A DNA stretch of 64,000 nucleotides from Vitellaria paradoxa (taxonomy: Eukaryota; Streptophyta; Magnoliopsida; Ericales; Sapotaceae). The position numbers and the translations under genes are program-made. Location of the stretch: contig CM034240.1 in the NCBI GenBank assembly GCA_019916065.1, positions 46,347,738 to 46,411,737 on the forward strand, given 5' to 3'. The notes beneath the pieces are model-generated. The model ran no database searches, was not told the DNA's origin, and worked only from the letters and a program-made list of their open reading frames with translations. This document shows, in pieces, positions 50,452-61,676 of this stretch (positions are counted from its first letter, which is position 1; each line of letters opens with the position of its first letter).

Positions 50452-50865
50452 ATCACACGGGTTTAAGGGCTGCAGTGAAGAAAACTGCATTGAAGGAATA
50501 AGAAGTTGAGATTTATTTTTATTTGAATGATACGTAATTTTTTATGTTATGTATTAATTGTGTTCTGATTAAGTTGTTTTAACTTTTATTTTTATTTTAA
50601 AAATATTTTTAATTAAATTAAATTGAAACTAAATTAAAAAAATTAAATTTTAACATTTGATTTTTTACTGTAATCTCTATCATAAATTTCTTTACTATAA
50701 TCCCTTAATTCATAATCACGGATTAAAAAATAAAAATAAAAATTAAAAAATTTAATTAAAACATAATTAATATAAAAAATAAAAAATTACATATTATTAA
50801 AATATAAATAAATCCTCACCTTGTATTTCCTCATTTCTTTAACTGCAGCCCCTTCAACCCCGTGA
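50452..50865. mobile_element. MITE upstream of the KOC1-like gene (CTGCAG family, copy B)
   Basis: Left end cacgggtttaagggctgcag, right end ctgcagccccttcaaccccg. Same core termini as copy A at 47398. An internal degenerate end near 50660-50715 (tttctttactataatccctt) suggests a second, nested or partial copy. Confidence 0.7.
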
Positions 50866-51296
50866 TCACACTATGTACCTAGGAACAAGAACAAATTGGC
50901 AGTCGTAGAGTCGTGTCTTCGGCATTCACTCCACCCGTGACACGGTGACACCTCACTCACTCCACCCCTCCACACGCAAGCACGCAGAGAGGGAGAGAGA
51001 GACGGAGGATGGTGCCGTCACGATATTATCCAACTGCCGTTGCTTTGTCGTTTGTCGTTTTGTATTTTTGTGAAATTATAAAAAATAAAATTACCAAATT
51101 AACTGTCGACTCAAATAACAACTTTGATTTACCTTGTTTTGCAATTAAAAATTCCTTAATCAGTAAACCGCACTGAGTATATGACTATTAATGGGAATAT
51201 TGAGCTTAAAACTAATTATTTAAATATAAATTTTTTTACTTGAATTTGAGAGCTTCAAACTCTTTTTTTTTTTTACTAGCGATTCTAGTTGTACAA

Positions 51297-51297
51297 A

Positions 51298-51343
<46 letters not shown>
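51297..51343. repeat. (ATT)n microsatellite
   Basis: About 15 uninterrupted ATT units. Confidence 0.95.
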
Positions 51344-51686
51344 TCCTCTTTAAATTTTTACTAAATATAATATTAGATTCATTCAGTTAAAATCCCACTG
51401 TTCATGTAAGATTTAATTTATTTTAATAAATATAATTTCATTTTAATCCTAATTTTCTAATTCAAGTGGAAACAATGAAATAAAATTAATTTTTTATTTC
51501 ATTTTACTTTTTTATTATTTTATCCGTTTTATATATCGGGAGTGTTTGAATGATAATAAAATATAAAAAATTAATATAAAAGTAATATGTAGTAAAATTT
51601 AATTAAAAGAAATTAATAGTTTCTTATAACTTTTGGTAAGCCAAATACTCTAATTGTCAAAATACGAAGAGAAGTTTTTAGGACTC

Positions 51687-52448
51687 GGGCATTTGTAGTT
51701 TGAGAAAAAAGTATAAGTTTGTTAAATAAAGTTGTTAATTTTTAGTTTTTATATTCAGTTTTTAATTTTTGTATTAAGTTTTTTTATTTTTAGTTTTCAT
51801 TTTTAGAGCAAAAAAATAAAACAAAAACTTAAAGCCATATTTGTTAACGATAGTTGTTAGTTAATAGTTATAATAATTAATTCATTAATTCATTAAATTA
51901 ATTATTTTGATTATATTACTTTTTAAAAATAATTTAATAAAATATATTTTATGTTAACAAAATTAATTAATTTAATTAACTTAAACTAATTTAATTTAAT
52001 TAATTGAATTTTTATTAATAATAATTTAATTCAATGAAGATAAAATACATTAAGTGTCATTTTATTATATTATTTATTAAAAATAATAAAATAAATTTTT
52101 AATTAATTTAATTAATTAAATTTAGTTATAATTAATTTACTTTAGTTAATTATCAAATAGTCATTAAAATATATTTAAATATAATTTAGTTTATTAAATT
52201 AATTATGATAAAATACTTAATTATACTTAATTAATTATAATAAAATATTTAATTTTGCTTAGAGTACCATAAGTATAGATTATTACTAGTTATAACTCTT
52301 AACTAATAACTACGTTACCAAACGTACTTCTAAATTTTCGTTTTTGTTTTCATTTTTTACCATGAAAATGAAAACTAAAAATAAAAAATTGAATACAAAA
52401 ACTAAAAATTGACATCTTTAAGTAATCGGACCCTTGCCAAATGGGCCT
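51687..52448. mobile_element. Outer MITE, split by an inner element
   Basis: Left arm 51687-51831 has ttgttaatttttagttttta. Right arm 52332-52448 holds its inverse (actaaaaattgacatctt), and the ends are gggcatttg and caaatgggcc. The middle is occupied by the element at 51832-52331. Confidence 0.65.
51832..52331. mobile_element. Inner MITE nested in the outer one
   Basis: About 500 bp with inverted ends of about 40 bp: left catatttgttaacgatagtt, right aactacgttaccaaacgtac. AT-rich (TTAATTAA-type) interior without an ORF. Confidence 0.75.
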
Positions 52449-53340
52449 AAAGAGTGCTACAAAGGTTAATTTAGATTATTATTGAATAATAAATGTATAA
52501 AAATTTAAAAATAATGTGTTTATTATAATTTAAAGAATAATAAAATTCTAACATAAATGGTGTTGTAGGGCTTGTGTAATTGTACTAAAAAAAAAGTAAA
52601 ACTTTTAGAAATTTTTAATAATTTTTAGTAATTAAAATTTTTAGTGCATTTGGTAAAAATTTTAAATTTTTATATACTTTTGGTAACTTTTAATTATTTG
52701 ACAAAATTTTAAAGAATTCTTAGTAATATTTGATTGTTTGGTTAACAACTTTTAATGGCATCGCCGAACACCAAAAAAGAAAAGAAAAAAAAAACAAAAA
52801 AACACCAAAAATTCTTTTTTTTTTTGACAATCAACCGGGCCAAAATATCCACAAGTATCCTCTTCGGTTGCTATCGGGTTGACAAGTCTGACAGTTAGCT
52901 TGATATACCCGTACTGCATGTTGGCAAAACCTATTTTCCTGTTGATATACAAAACAAGATCCATGCACATTCATGGAAAATTAAGAGGTTTGTCAAATGA
53001 AATCTCACCAAACACTCCAAAAATATGGCGAAAGCATGGCTGCCTAACATTCCCTCTTTTGTTTGTTTTTGTTTTTTGTGCAAATCATTTCATAACAGAA
53101 GAGTTTACTCTCAAATAAACCAGCCGCCTAGATTGATTCAGGCAGCTGATGTTGATTTGGGCCTAAGAGATTGACTACGAGATTATCGGATCCGAATTGA
53201 ATTTGGACCTGTTGCTTATTGGATCGAATCTGAATTCATCTGATCCAATTCAAACCCGGACCATTGATAACTCCACCCTGGCATAGGGTACCATGAAAGG
53301 AAGTCGATGAAGTTGATCATGGGTTCGTTTGGTTTGAAAA

Positions 53341-53465
53341 AAAATAACAAAAAATTCTATAAATCTCTGTTAATTTTATATTCCATCAACTTTTTTCTTT
53401 CACTGCATGCATTATGAACTCTCAAATTTATCTCACTTTTTCTTATTCCAAACATACACCATATA
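53341..53465. repeat. Dispersed repeat copy (pairs with 58910-59075)
   Basis: Shares ttctataaatctctgttaa, a ttatat(t/c)(c/a)catcaa block, ctttcactgcatgcatta/ctctcactgcacgcatta, and the closing ccaaaca with 58910-59075. The outer ends are gtttgg/ccaaac. Confidence 0.7.
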
Positions 53466-53614
53466 TTACCAATAAACCTGAATTTGATTCTTTCTGGGTG
53501 GATACCTAGCGGTTAATAAGACAATCAATTCACTACATATATGTATGTGCGTGTGTGTATTATATAATAATATAAGGTTTCTGCCAAAGGGTTAATACAC
53601 TGCCAATAATCATC

Positions 53615-53725
53615 TAGTTAAACATATGAAGTCGAACTACATGCAATGATGCATAGCTCGGACAAGGTTAGTTAAACATATGAAGTCGAACCACGGTTTT
53701 TTACTTCTAGCTCGGACAAGGTTAG
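53615..53725. repeat. 54-bp tandem duplication 3' of U11/U12-25K
   Basis: Two units beginning tagttaaacatatgaagtcg (53615 and 53669), each closing agctcggacaaggttag. Middle parts have diverged. Confidence 0.85.
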
Positions 53726-54012
53726 TTTCATCTGGAGAGAGAATGGATTAACAATAACTGACTCAATCAGGGCTACATAATCACCACAGAAAGTCCGGTC
53801 CCGTGATAAAAAATTCTCATCCAGTGTAACAAAAAGAACCATGGAAGCACTTGGCAACAAAATGTCAAACCAAATGCTTCGTGGTTCAGATCCTTCGTGG
53901 GTCAGATGCTTTATTATTTTTCTCACTGTTACTTACCTCCCAAAAGCAAAATCACACTGGGTCAGCCTTCGAAGCAATAAAGACCGGACAGCTCCTGATG
54001 AATGGCTCCTGA

Positions 54013-57000
54013 CTAAAGATCCCTTTCTTGTAGAATCCGCCATTTGGAGTATGGGAGCCGACCACTGAAGCAACGAGCCAATCTGAATTTCGGCACCAAA
54101 ACTTGCTTGTCATCTTCATAGCGACGGGGCTCGAAATTATCCCCATTTTCAAAATTATGATTGTCATTTGTACTGGCCACATCTCCCTCTTCATGAGCAT
54201 TTGCTTTCGAAGAAAACCTGCTAAACAAAGAAAAAAATTGAACAGATCATTTGATATCTTTTGGCAGTTAAAAATCTAAAACTTTTTTTATAACTTAGGT
54301 GTCCAGGTTAGCTTGCCTATAAGGTTTTGAAATTAACAATCAGATAGTTTCTAATGACCCTAAGGAAGTTCGAACTAATGCCTATTATAAGTAAACTCAA
54401 GGTCTGACTATATAAGCTAGCTTTCAAGATTAGTGGAAAAAAAAAAATCCAAGCATGTATATTTCCTATCAAAATAAGTTTTTTTGGATCACCTCTAAAC
54501 TGATATCATTTGTTCTAGTTTCCTCAACCAAATATGAATTTTTTTTTTTTCCATGTGCAATCAAGGATAAAGGCAGAGAAAACCAAACCCACAATAACAC
54601 CAGATTTATGTTGTTTGACAAGATCACCAATAGCTACTAGAAAGGGAGATCAAATCTAGTTCACATGAATATAATAAATAAATTCTGAACCTCTCCCTAT
54701 CAAAGATTCAAAGCTCACTTGCCTGGCTATCACTAGCATAACTCACACCTAGTCTTATATTATTTAATCAATTCAACTCAACTAAGCTTTTTTCAAAGTA
54801 AATAGGTCGGCTATACATGACTTTGATATGGTTTAATACATACAAATAAATATACTTACATTTTCTTTTTTTTTCATAAATATAAAACCCATATAAACTT
54901 GTGCAGCCCTTAGTTGAAAAATGACTTTTCACAACATTTAAATGAGCCCAATACTAAGGAAACTGTGATATACCACACAACCATTCTTCTTTTCAAGATG
55001 AATGCCAATGGGAAAGGTTTGCACAAAAATGGCTTAAATGATAAACCAACTCCAGAAACCTATGCTGTCTTAATTTTGAGGCCAGAAAAATTAACGAAAC
55101 ATGCAAGGTCCTAAGGTAAACAGCATTCTGAAATTTATTTATTTATTTATTTTTGTTGTTGTTGTGTGTGTATATGAATTACAAACACAAGAGAACCATT
55201 ACCTAAGCATCCTATGATCCTTCACTCATGGATTGAAGTCCACCACTTTGGTAAACAGTAACTGGTTCCATTTAAAAGATTAAACTTTACATAACATTAT
55301 CACATTCTCTGGTATAAGATATTGCAATGCTAATGCCATTAATCTACTTTTTTTCTTTTGGTGCCCAAACTCTGCAAATTTGTACGGAACTATGACAAAG
55401 ATCATTGAACAAAACTTCACAAATAAACAATCCACATTCATAAAACAAGTCAAAATGTTGTCATGCCTCGATTACTTTCCGAGTTACTATGACCATCTAT
55501 GAACCGTGGGGGAAAAGAACCAAGCAGAAAATTCTTACATTGAGCATTGTCTGGATGAACCAGTACCGTCAATATTTTTAGATTTCAGTGGTTGATGGCT
55601 AATGGTCATGTGACGAATAAATTTAAGCTGCATTTCCATTAAAAGAAATATTAGAAGTTTGCCAACAACATATCATGATCCAATTGTACACAGGAGAGGA
55701 CACATTCAACACTCAAGCCCGTAGAGCAAACTTAGAATAAAAAAGTAAGATTTAAGGCAATAGCATAAAATAATAATAATAATAAAATTAAGGCATAGGA
55801 ACAACAAATGATATGGCGCGCGCACACACATAGAGTGGAGAAAAGCAAATACGATTAATGGTGAAAGAAAAACATGAGCAACGCCCAAAATGGTATCACT
55901 TTGAGTTCATTGTGAGTTCATTGAGTCGTCAGCCCTAAAATATCACTTGTAGACAAAAGAAGCTCAATAAGGTACCATCATTTGGGAAGTCAAAAGTGTC
56001 ACTAATATATATATACATATATGGGAGTACATTCTAGTACAAGCGAGATTTCACACAAGGTTGCTAGTATAAGCAAAGGGTGAGACTAGAAGAAAAAGGA
56101 CTGACTCTAAACAAATAGAGTTTTAGAATCTTTCAAGACAGCTTGAACAGTTACAGAATGAAACGGAAATAAGATGTGATGGGTTGGTCATGTTTAACAA
56201 TGACCTATATTGCATTTGTGAAACTAACAGTGTGTTTCGAGTTTAAGACCCTACAACTTCAATTAAAAATCTGATGACAAATATGTAGCAGGAGATACAG
56301 GGCACAAATACTCTAACATATAGTGGCATTATAAATTTTCCCGATTTCACAGGAGTTGAATTCATCTTGATTTAGAAATCTAGTTTAACCACCATCAAAA
56401 TATAAATTAAATATATGGATTCCTACATGCAACATTCAATTACTTCTATCATTTATCTTGATAGCCATACCTAGCGTTCAAAAACTTGTTGAAAATGACC
56501 TACAGGTGGTAGGTCTCAAGTTCTTGGCAATGTCCAACTACACTAGGTCAGGAATTCTTGTAAAAAAAAATAAACAAATACACAAAAGCAACACTCGGCT
56601 ACTTAATTAAAACAATGACCACACCAAGCTAGAAAGGAATCTTTTCATATTCTAAAGACAAGACATGACCATTATGTAAAACCAACCTGATCACCATCTT
56701 TGATCCCAAATTTTCGAATATGAACCTTGTCGTTGATTAGCTTCCGACCTTCATAGCACAGACAGAAGTGACCCCAGACATCTGACCTACCCACAAAAAG
56801 TTCAAAGGGCAAAATTAGTGGCTTAAAACCTGGGAGTTTCCTTATAAAGACACAATTTTTTGAAAATAAAAATAAAAAATCAAAATCAGTAGCATTTGGA
56901 TGTCCCATCTAAATTGAATTTGCTCTTCTTCCTCTTTCTTCTATTTTTTGGAAATCCATATTAAGTCGTGATTATTAGAGAATCTCGCAGCAATTGCAGC

Positions 57001-57668
57001 ACATGCTGACCTTCCAAAAGGTCCTAAAAAAACACAGTATGCTGTAGGCTGTAGCTTTGCTCCAATTCTCTTCAATGGTTCTATTATAATCACAAAATGA
57101 TGATTTTTCATTCCAAAGAGTGTAGAGAACTTTCTTAAAATATTCAATTTCTACAAGAATCACAATGTAGCATCATCAAGTTATCAAACTTGAAGAAAAT
57201 CATGAATTTTGTACAGAAAATTTCAGATATATAATAATCTTATACTGAACCAATTCGTGTGCTTATAAAACAAATCGCTAATCCAAAAACGCGAATGATT
57301 TAGCCATGACCGTACCATGAAATCTTGCCTTCGCCATCCTTCGGCGGCGACACTGTAAAAATTTCCACCACAGCTTGTTTAAGCTCCGCTATGGTAGCAT
57401 TTCTCGCAACATGAACATCTACACAACCAAAATCCCAATCAAATCCATAACGAACGTTCCAAAAAGAAAGAAGAGAGGAAAAAAAAAAAAAAAAGAAAAA
57501 CTCAATTTGATTACCAAACGAAGAGCCGTCCAATTTGAGAACGGAAAGGTTGAGGAGCTCTTTGGGAAGCCTATTATATGAGAGACTTCGAAGGTTAGTA
57601 AGAAGCAACGGGTCCAAATCCCCAAAGTTTCGATCTTTATGCTCAACACCCCGCATAATCTTCGTCAT
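54013..57668 (-). CDS. U11/U12 snRNP 25 kDa protein (minor spliceosome)
   Basis: Component of the U11/U12 di-snRNP that recognises U12-type introns. Exons 57515-57668, 57316-57418, 56687-56786, 55539-55627, 54013-54217; GT-AG, frame kept, 216 residues. Residues about 42-125 form a ubiquitin-like fold: LSVLKLDGSSF, a DVHVARNATIAELKQAV helix, the WSDVWGHFCLCYEGRKL strand region and KFGIKDGDQLKFI. That order is typical of SNRNP25. The C-terminal tail (about 150-216) is Asn/Glu-rich and ends in a basic segment, PYSKWRILQERDL. Two in-frame Met codons (1 and 5) could start it; the first was taken. It lies head to head with PRP8, 4 kb away. A CT-rich tract on the coding strand precedes the start. 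Confidence 0.88.
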
Positions 57669-57806
57669 TTTCTTACTTTATTCTCGCAATAATAACCCTT
57701 GCTGTTCCTTTGTTGTCGCAGAGAGCCTGGTTCTCTGAGAAAACTAGAGAGAGAAACGAAGCGAGTTTTTTTGGAGTGGCAGAGTCGGAGAAGCGGAGGG
57801 AGATAT

Positions 57807-57826
57807 AGAGAGAGAGAGAGAGAGAG
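57807..57826 (-). promoter_or_regulatory. CT-rich tract, U11/U12-25K leader
   Basis: (GA)n on plus, (CT)n on the coding strand, about 140-160 bp upstream of the ATG. A similar tract precedes the DnaJ gene at about 18100. Confidence 0.4.
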
Positions 57827-58067
57827 GGAACTGTTCGTTCGTTCGTTCGAATGGTTTTTGCTTTGAAAGCGTAGACCGTTACATGGGACGCGAATGTCTG
57901 TGTTAGAGCGCACACTTTCTTACATAGTCTCGTCCACTCTACTCGCGCTCATGGGATGCCATTTGGAGGGTTTACACATGGCAACTGATTTTGATATAAT
58001 AGTCTTACAAAATAATATAAAATTCTACTAATCTCTATAATACGAATTTCAAAATTATAAAATTTAA

Positions 58068-58388
58068 AGGCTCATTTGATTTATTTTTCTATTTTTTATT
58101 TTTTATTTTTATTTTTAATTTTTTATTTTACACGCATTTGTTATTTTGAAAACAAGAAAAACATGTACAACGTATTTGGTTATTTGTCTTTTCAAAATTT
58201 ATTTTAAAAAACAGAAAATGAGTTTAGATATCAAATGAAAAATGATTAAAAGTCATTTTGAGCGTTTTTAACTTAAAATAAATAAAATATCAAAATAAAA
58301 AATAAAACATCTTTTATTTCCTTGTTTTGAGCATAAAACAGAAAGTAGAAAATAGAAAATAAAAAATTAAACTAAATATCACCTAAAT
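58068..58388. mobile_element. MITE copy 2 (pairs with 34008-34350)
   Basis: Begins aaggctcatttgatttattt and ends aaactaaatatcacctaaat, imperfect inverse ends. The same family as the element at 34008. Confidence 0.6.
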
Positions 58389-58909
58389 TATCTACTCACT
58401 ACATAAAATACGAGATATTAGCTTTTATAATTTTATACAATTTTATCCAATTCCAAACACATTCTTTACGTATTGACCGCATTATTGGACCCCCCGAATC
58501 GGCAAGCATTTGAGTCAAGGGGGCTCCACGGGCTTTAGTTGTTGCCTGGGCCTAACTGGGCTGCTTCAGATTTGTCAGATTTGTCATTGGAGTTCTTATT
58601 TCGTTCTTTTTGATAAACACAATTACAGAAATATATTTCAAAAAAAATTACAGAGGTAAATTTCGAATGAGAAGGGCAGGGGAAATGGGACCCTTGTGCC
58701 TAGAATTTTGGGTGGGAAAAAATGATGCCAACCGCTGGATTGGATTGACCTCTTCTTTTTTTTTTTTTTTTTTTTTTCTGTGATTGGGAGCTATTGCGTG
58801 TTTACAAATTTAGGTATGAAAGATGAATTAGTATTCTATCTGTTTTATATTTACAATGGAGAGTTCCATTTATTTCACAAGCACATGACCACCAAAATAA
58901 TTATGGGCT

Positions 58910-59075
58910 TGTTTGGCATGCAATTATTTGTTGAAAATCTCTGAAAATTTCTATAAATCTCTGTTAACTTTATATCACATCAATTTTTTTCTCTCACTGC
59001 ACGCATTACGAACTCTTCCCAAACCACAATTTATCTCAATTTATCTCATTTTTTTTTACTCCAAACAAACCCTAT
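58910..59075. repeat. Dispersed repeat copy (pairs with 53341-53465)
   Basis: Starts gggcttgtttggcatgc and ends actccaaacaaaccct, an inverted-end MITE form. Internal blocks are shared with 53341-53465. Confidence 0.7.
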
Positions 59076-59079
59076 ATGA

Positions 59080-60509
59080 TTAAGCTAACATCTCATTATA
59101 TTATTAAAATAAATTTTGTTATATTCTAGACCGATTTAAATTACAAGGGCTCGTACCCTTCAATTATTTAAATGTATCGTTATAGGTAAATGTTTAGCAC
59201 CACTAAAAATCATTAAAATTCATCAATTTTAATTACCTTTTTTACTTTTTTTCAATCAAAATTTTTCACATTTCACCTTTATGTTATATCTTTCTACTTT
59301 TATTGTACTTTTTACCTATTTTTTATCAACTAAACGTTCTCTTAAAAGTCATGGCTCCTTCTAATGATAACATGTGACAAACTAGTTATGTGATTTAATA
59401 ACAAAATGGGTGTAATATCATGAAATAACGGTTAAGAATGTGAATACCGGATGATGTGCTTATATTATTTAGACAAGACATAATATGATCAATTTATATT
59501 AATCGAGTCAACTTGATCAAAATAAGGAAGGAAACTTATTGATTATCAGATGATGATACGATATAAGGCGGTGTTTAAAATTAAAAATAGTTGAAGAACA
59601 AGTAGACAAAATCAATAATCTTGTAATAAAGTACAATATATATATATATCAATCTAAGTTGAATATTGATTATATACACCATTTATTAGAAAAGCTGATT
59701 TAAGACACGTTATAAAGAGAGTAACAGATGGTCCGCAGTCTCACTTTTCATCATTTTTGCAATAGTTACAGATAATATAACTTACTTAGCCATAAAAAAA
59801 AAAAAAAAAAACATGTTGGAAATGATGGTAAAATACGAGGTCAAGGTTACCTAACACTTCTATTAAAAAAAAACCCAGATGACGCATAATTTAGTCTGTT
59901 AACCATTATAAACACTTGTGCAGATAAATTAGTATATAATAGATTAGTTTAATATTATACTAGTTTTTTTAAGAATTGAAGCTAATAATGAACTCATTTC
60001 AAATTAAAAGAGTTGAAAGAACAAATTTGTAAATTTAACCAAAATTCTTATGTATTTTGTGAATTTAATGATTAAACCACAATTCGTGACCCCAATTAGA
60101 AAAATAAAATTAGTTAAAAAAAGGGAAAGTGACTCAGTGTAGAACTATTAAATTAAAAAGTACAAAAGTAAATTTCATATTTGTATAATTATGTCTCAAC
60201 TATTCTATTGATATTATGTGTCATTTTTATTATAATTTAGAATATTTCTTTGCTCATGTCTTATGTCATCTTTATTATAATCTAAGATGTTATTTAATAA
60301 AAAAAAAACGTGATATTAATAAAACGACGAAGAAGGAAAAGTTGAAAACAGTAATAGTAAAATTGCTATAAATTACGTTACACACCCCCACAATGTCTTT
60401 ACTAGTAAATTATATTATATGCTAGTAAAATCAGTTATATTGATTGATAAAAATAGTAACCTTCACAAACACAAAATATGACTTGCGAATCAAACTTTTT
60501 ACTTTTTTA
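59080..60509. other. AT-rich DNA in the divergent U11/U12-25K / PRP8 interval
   Basis: No coding frame or RNA gene seen. Contains short TA and A runs only. Confidence 0.5.
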
Positions 60510-60891
60510 GGGAACCGTTTGGAACTCCAATCAAGTTCAAAAATTTCAAAAGTTTCAAAATTTCAAACTCTAGAAAATTCTATATTTTTCAAAAATTTTG
60601 TCAAAATCTATTGGAATAAATCATTCTAGTACATTCGAATGGATTTTATCTTTTGAAAAAATTAAACTGACATTTGTACTAAAAAATTTCATAAAACTCT
60701 AAAAGTTTTCAAGATTTTTCGCTAAAATTTTGTCAAGTATCATTTTATATAATTTTTAATAACTTTATATCAAATTAAATATAAACATTCAACTATCATT
60801 TTAAAACAACTTTTTCACTCAAGATTCCAAAAAATTTCATTTTTGTTAACTTTTGTTTTTGTTTTTTTTTTCCACACTCCAAACGGCCTCT
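60510..60891. mobile_element. MITE with CCGTTTGGA termini
   Basis: Left end ggaaccgtttggaactcca, right end cacactccaaacggcctc. AT-rich and non-coding. A second, weaker element of like ends follows at 60905-61065. Confidence 0.6.
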
Positions 60892-61296
60892 ATTACCATG
60901 TTAAATTGTGTTTGGAGTATCAAAATTTTTAAAAATCTCTAACTTTTTTTTTAATTTTTCTATTTTTTTTAACTTTCTTAATAGAAAAAATCTCTAACTT
61001 TTACCAAAATTTCAAAATTTTTTAAATTTTTTCACAAATTTTGAGTAACACACCAAGCACCTAAGACTCCAAAATTTGACAACTTTTTAATTTTTTAAGC
61101 AAAATTTGGGGCTCGAAACAGAGCCCTAATGAAAATTTGTACTTTTTAGCATTTTCCCCCCCAAAAAAAAAAAATACAAAAGGCATCAAAGTGTTTACTT
61201 TATTAGTGAATAAATAAATTTCCGTATGTTGCTTTAAAAAAAAAAAAAATTTCCGCTTGGAAGGGCGGCATGAGCAGTGACTAACCGGAAAAATGT

Positions 61297-61648
61297 GGCC
61301 CATTAAGCACCCAAGCCCATCAGTACCATCCGACCCATATGAATGGCGGTGACCTGTTAAAATTATCACTTTTTTATCAGGTCAAGTAACCGACCCGGAT
61401 TGAAGCAAAAAGGATCAAGTAACTTCCGACCGCCATGCCCGCTCCTACAAATGTAAAGCAACCCTAGAAAGGTCGTCATTTCTTTCACTCTCTCCCCGAC
61501 TGAGGAGTGATCCCCGGGACAACCACTCCAGTACGAACCCTAGAAACTGCCATTTCATTCTTCAAAGCTTCGGGGTCAGATAATAGAGAGGAATTATTCG
61601 CATTCCCGTCGAATCGACTATTAGGAAGTTTTATGTGGTTTAGGGTTT
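61297..61648 (+). promoter_or_regulatory. PRP8 promoter/leader with site II and telo-box motifs
   Basis: GGCCCATTA (61297-61305) is a site II (TCP-type) element. AACCCTA cores occur at 61460 and 61536, and an inverse tttagggttt at 61639-61648 just before the ATG. This combination is typical of plant ribosomal and RNA-processing genes. Exact start site not determinable. Confidence 0.55.
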
Positions 61649-61676
61649 ATTGCGTTCTAGCTTAGAGTCAGAAGAT

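Larger units (their letters stand above)
50866..54012. other. Intergenic region between KOC1-like and U11/U12-25K genes
   Basis: Apart from the repeats listed, no gene is supported. The open frame at 53672-53926 has no recognisable domain and may be 3' UTR. Confidence 0.4.

Noticed and set aside
53672..53926. Extra coding exon for U11/U12-25K
   Set aside because: No conserved motif, and exon 5 already ends in a stop with a family-like tail.
61650..61676. Upstream in-frame extension of PRP8 from a TTG at 61650
   Set aside because: Plant PRP8 begins MWNN; TTG is not a usual start, and the ATG at 61677 matches the family.
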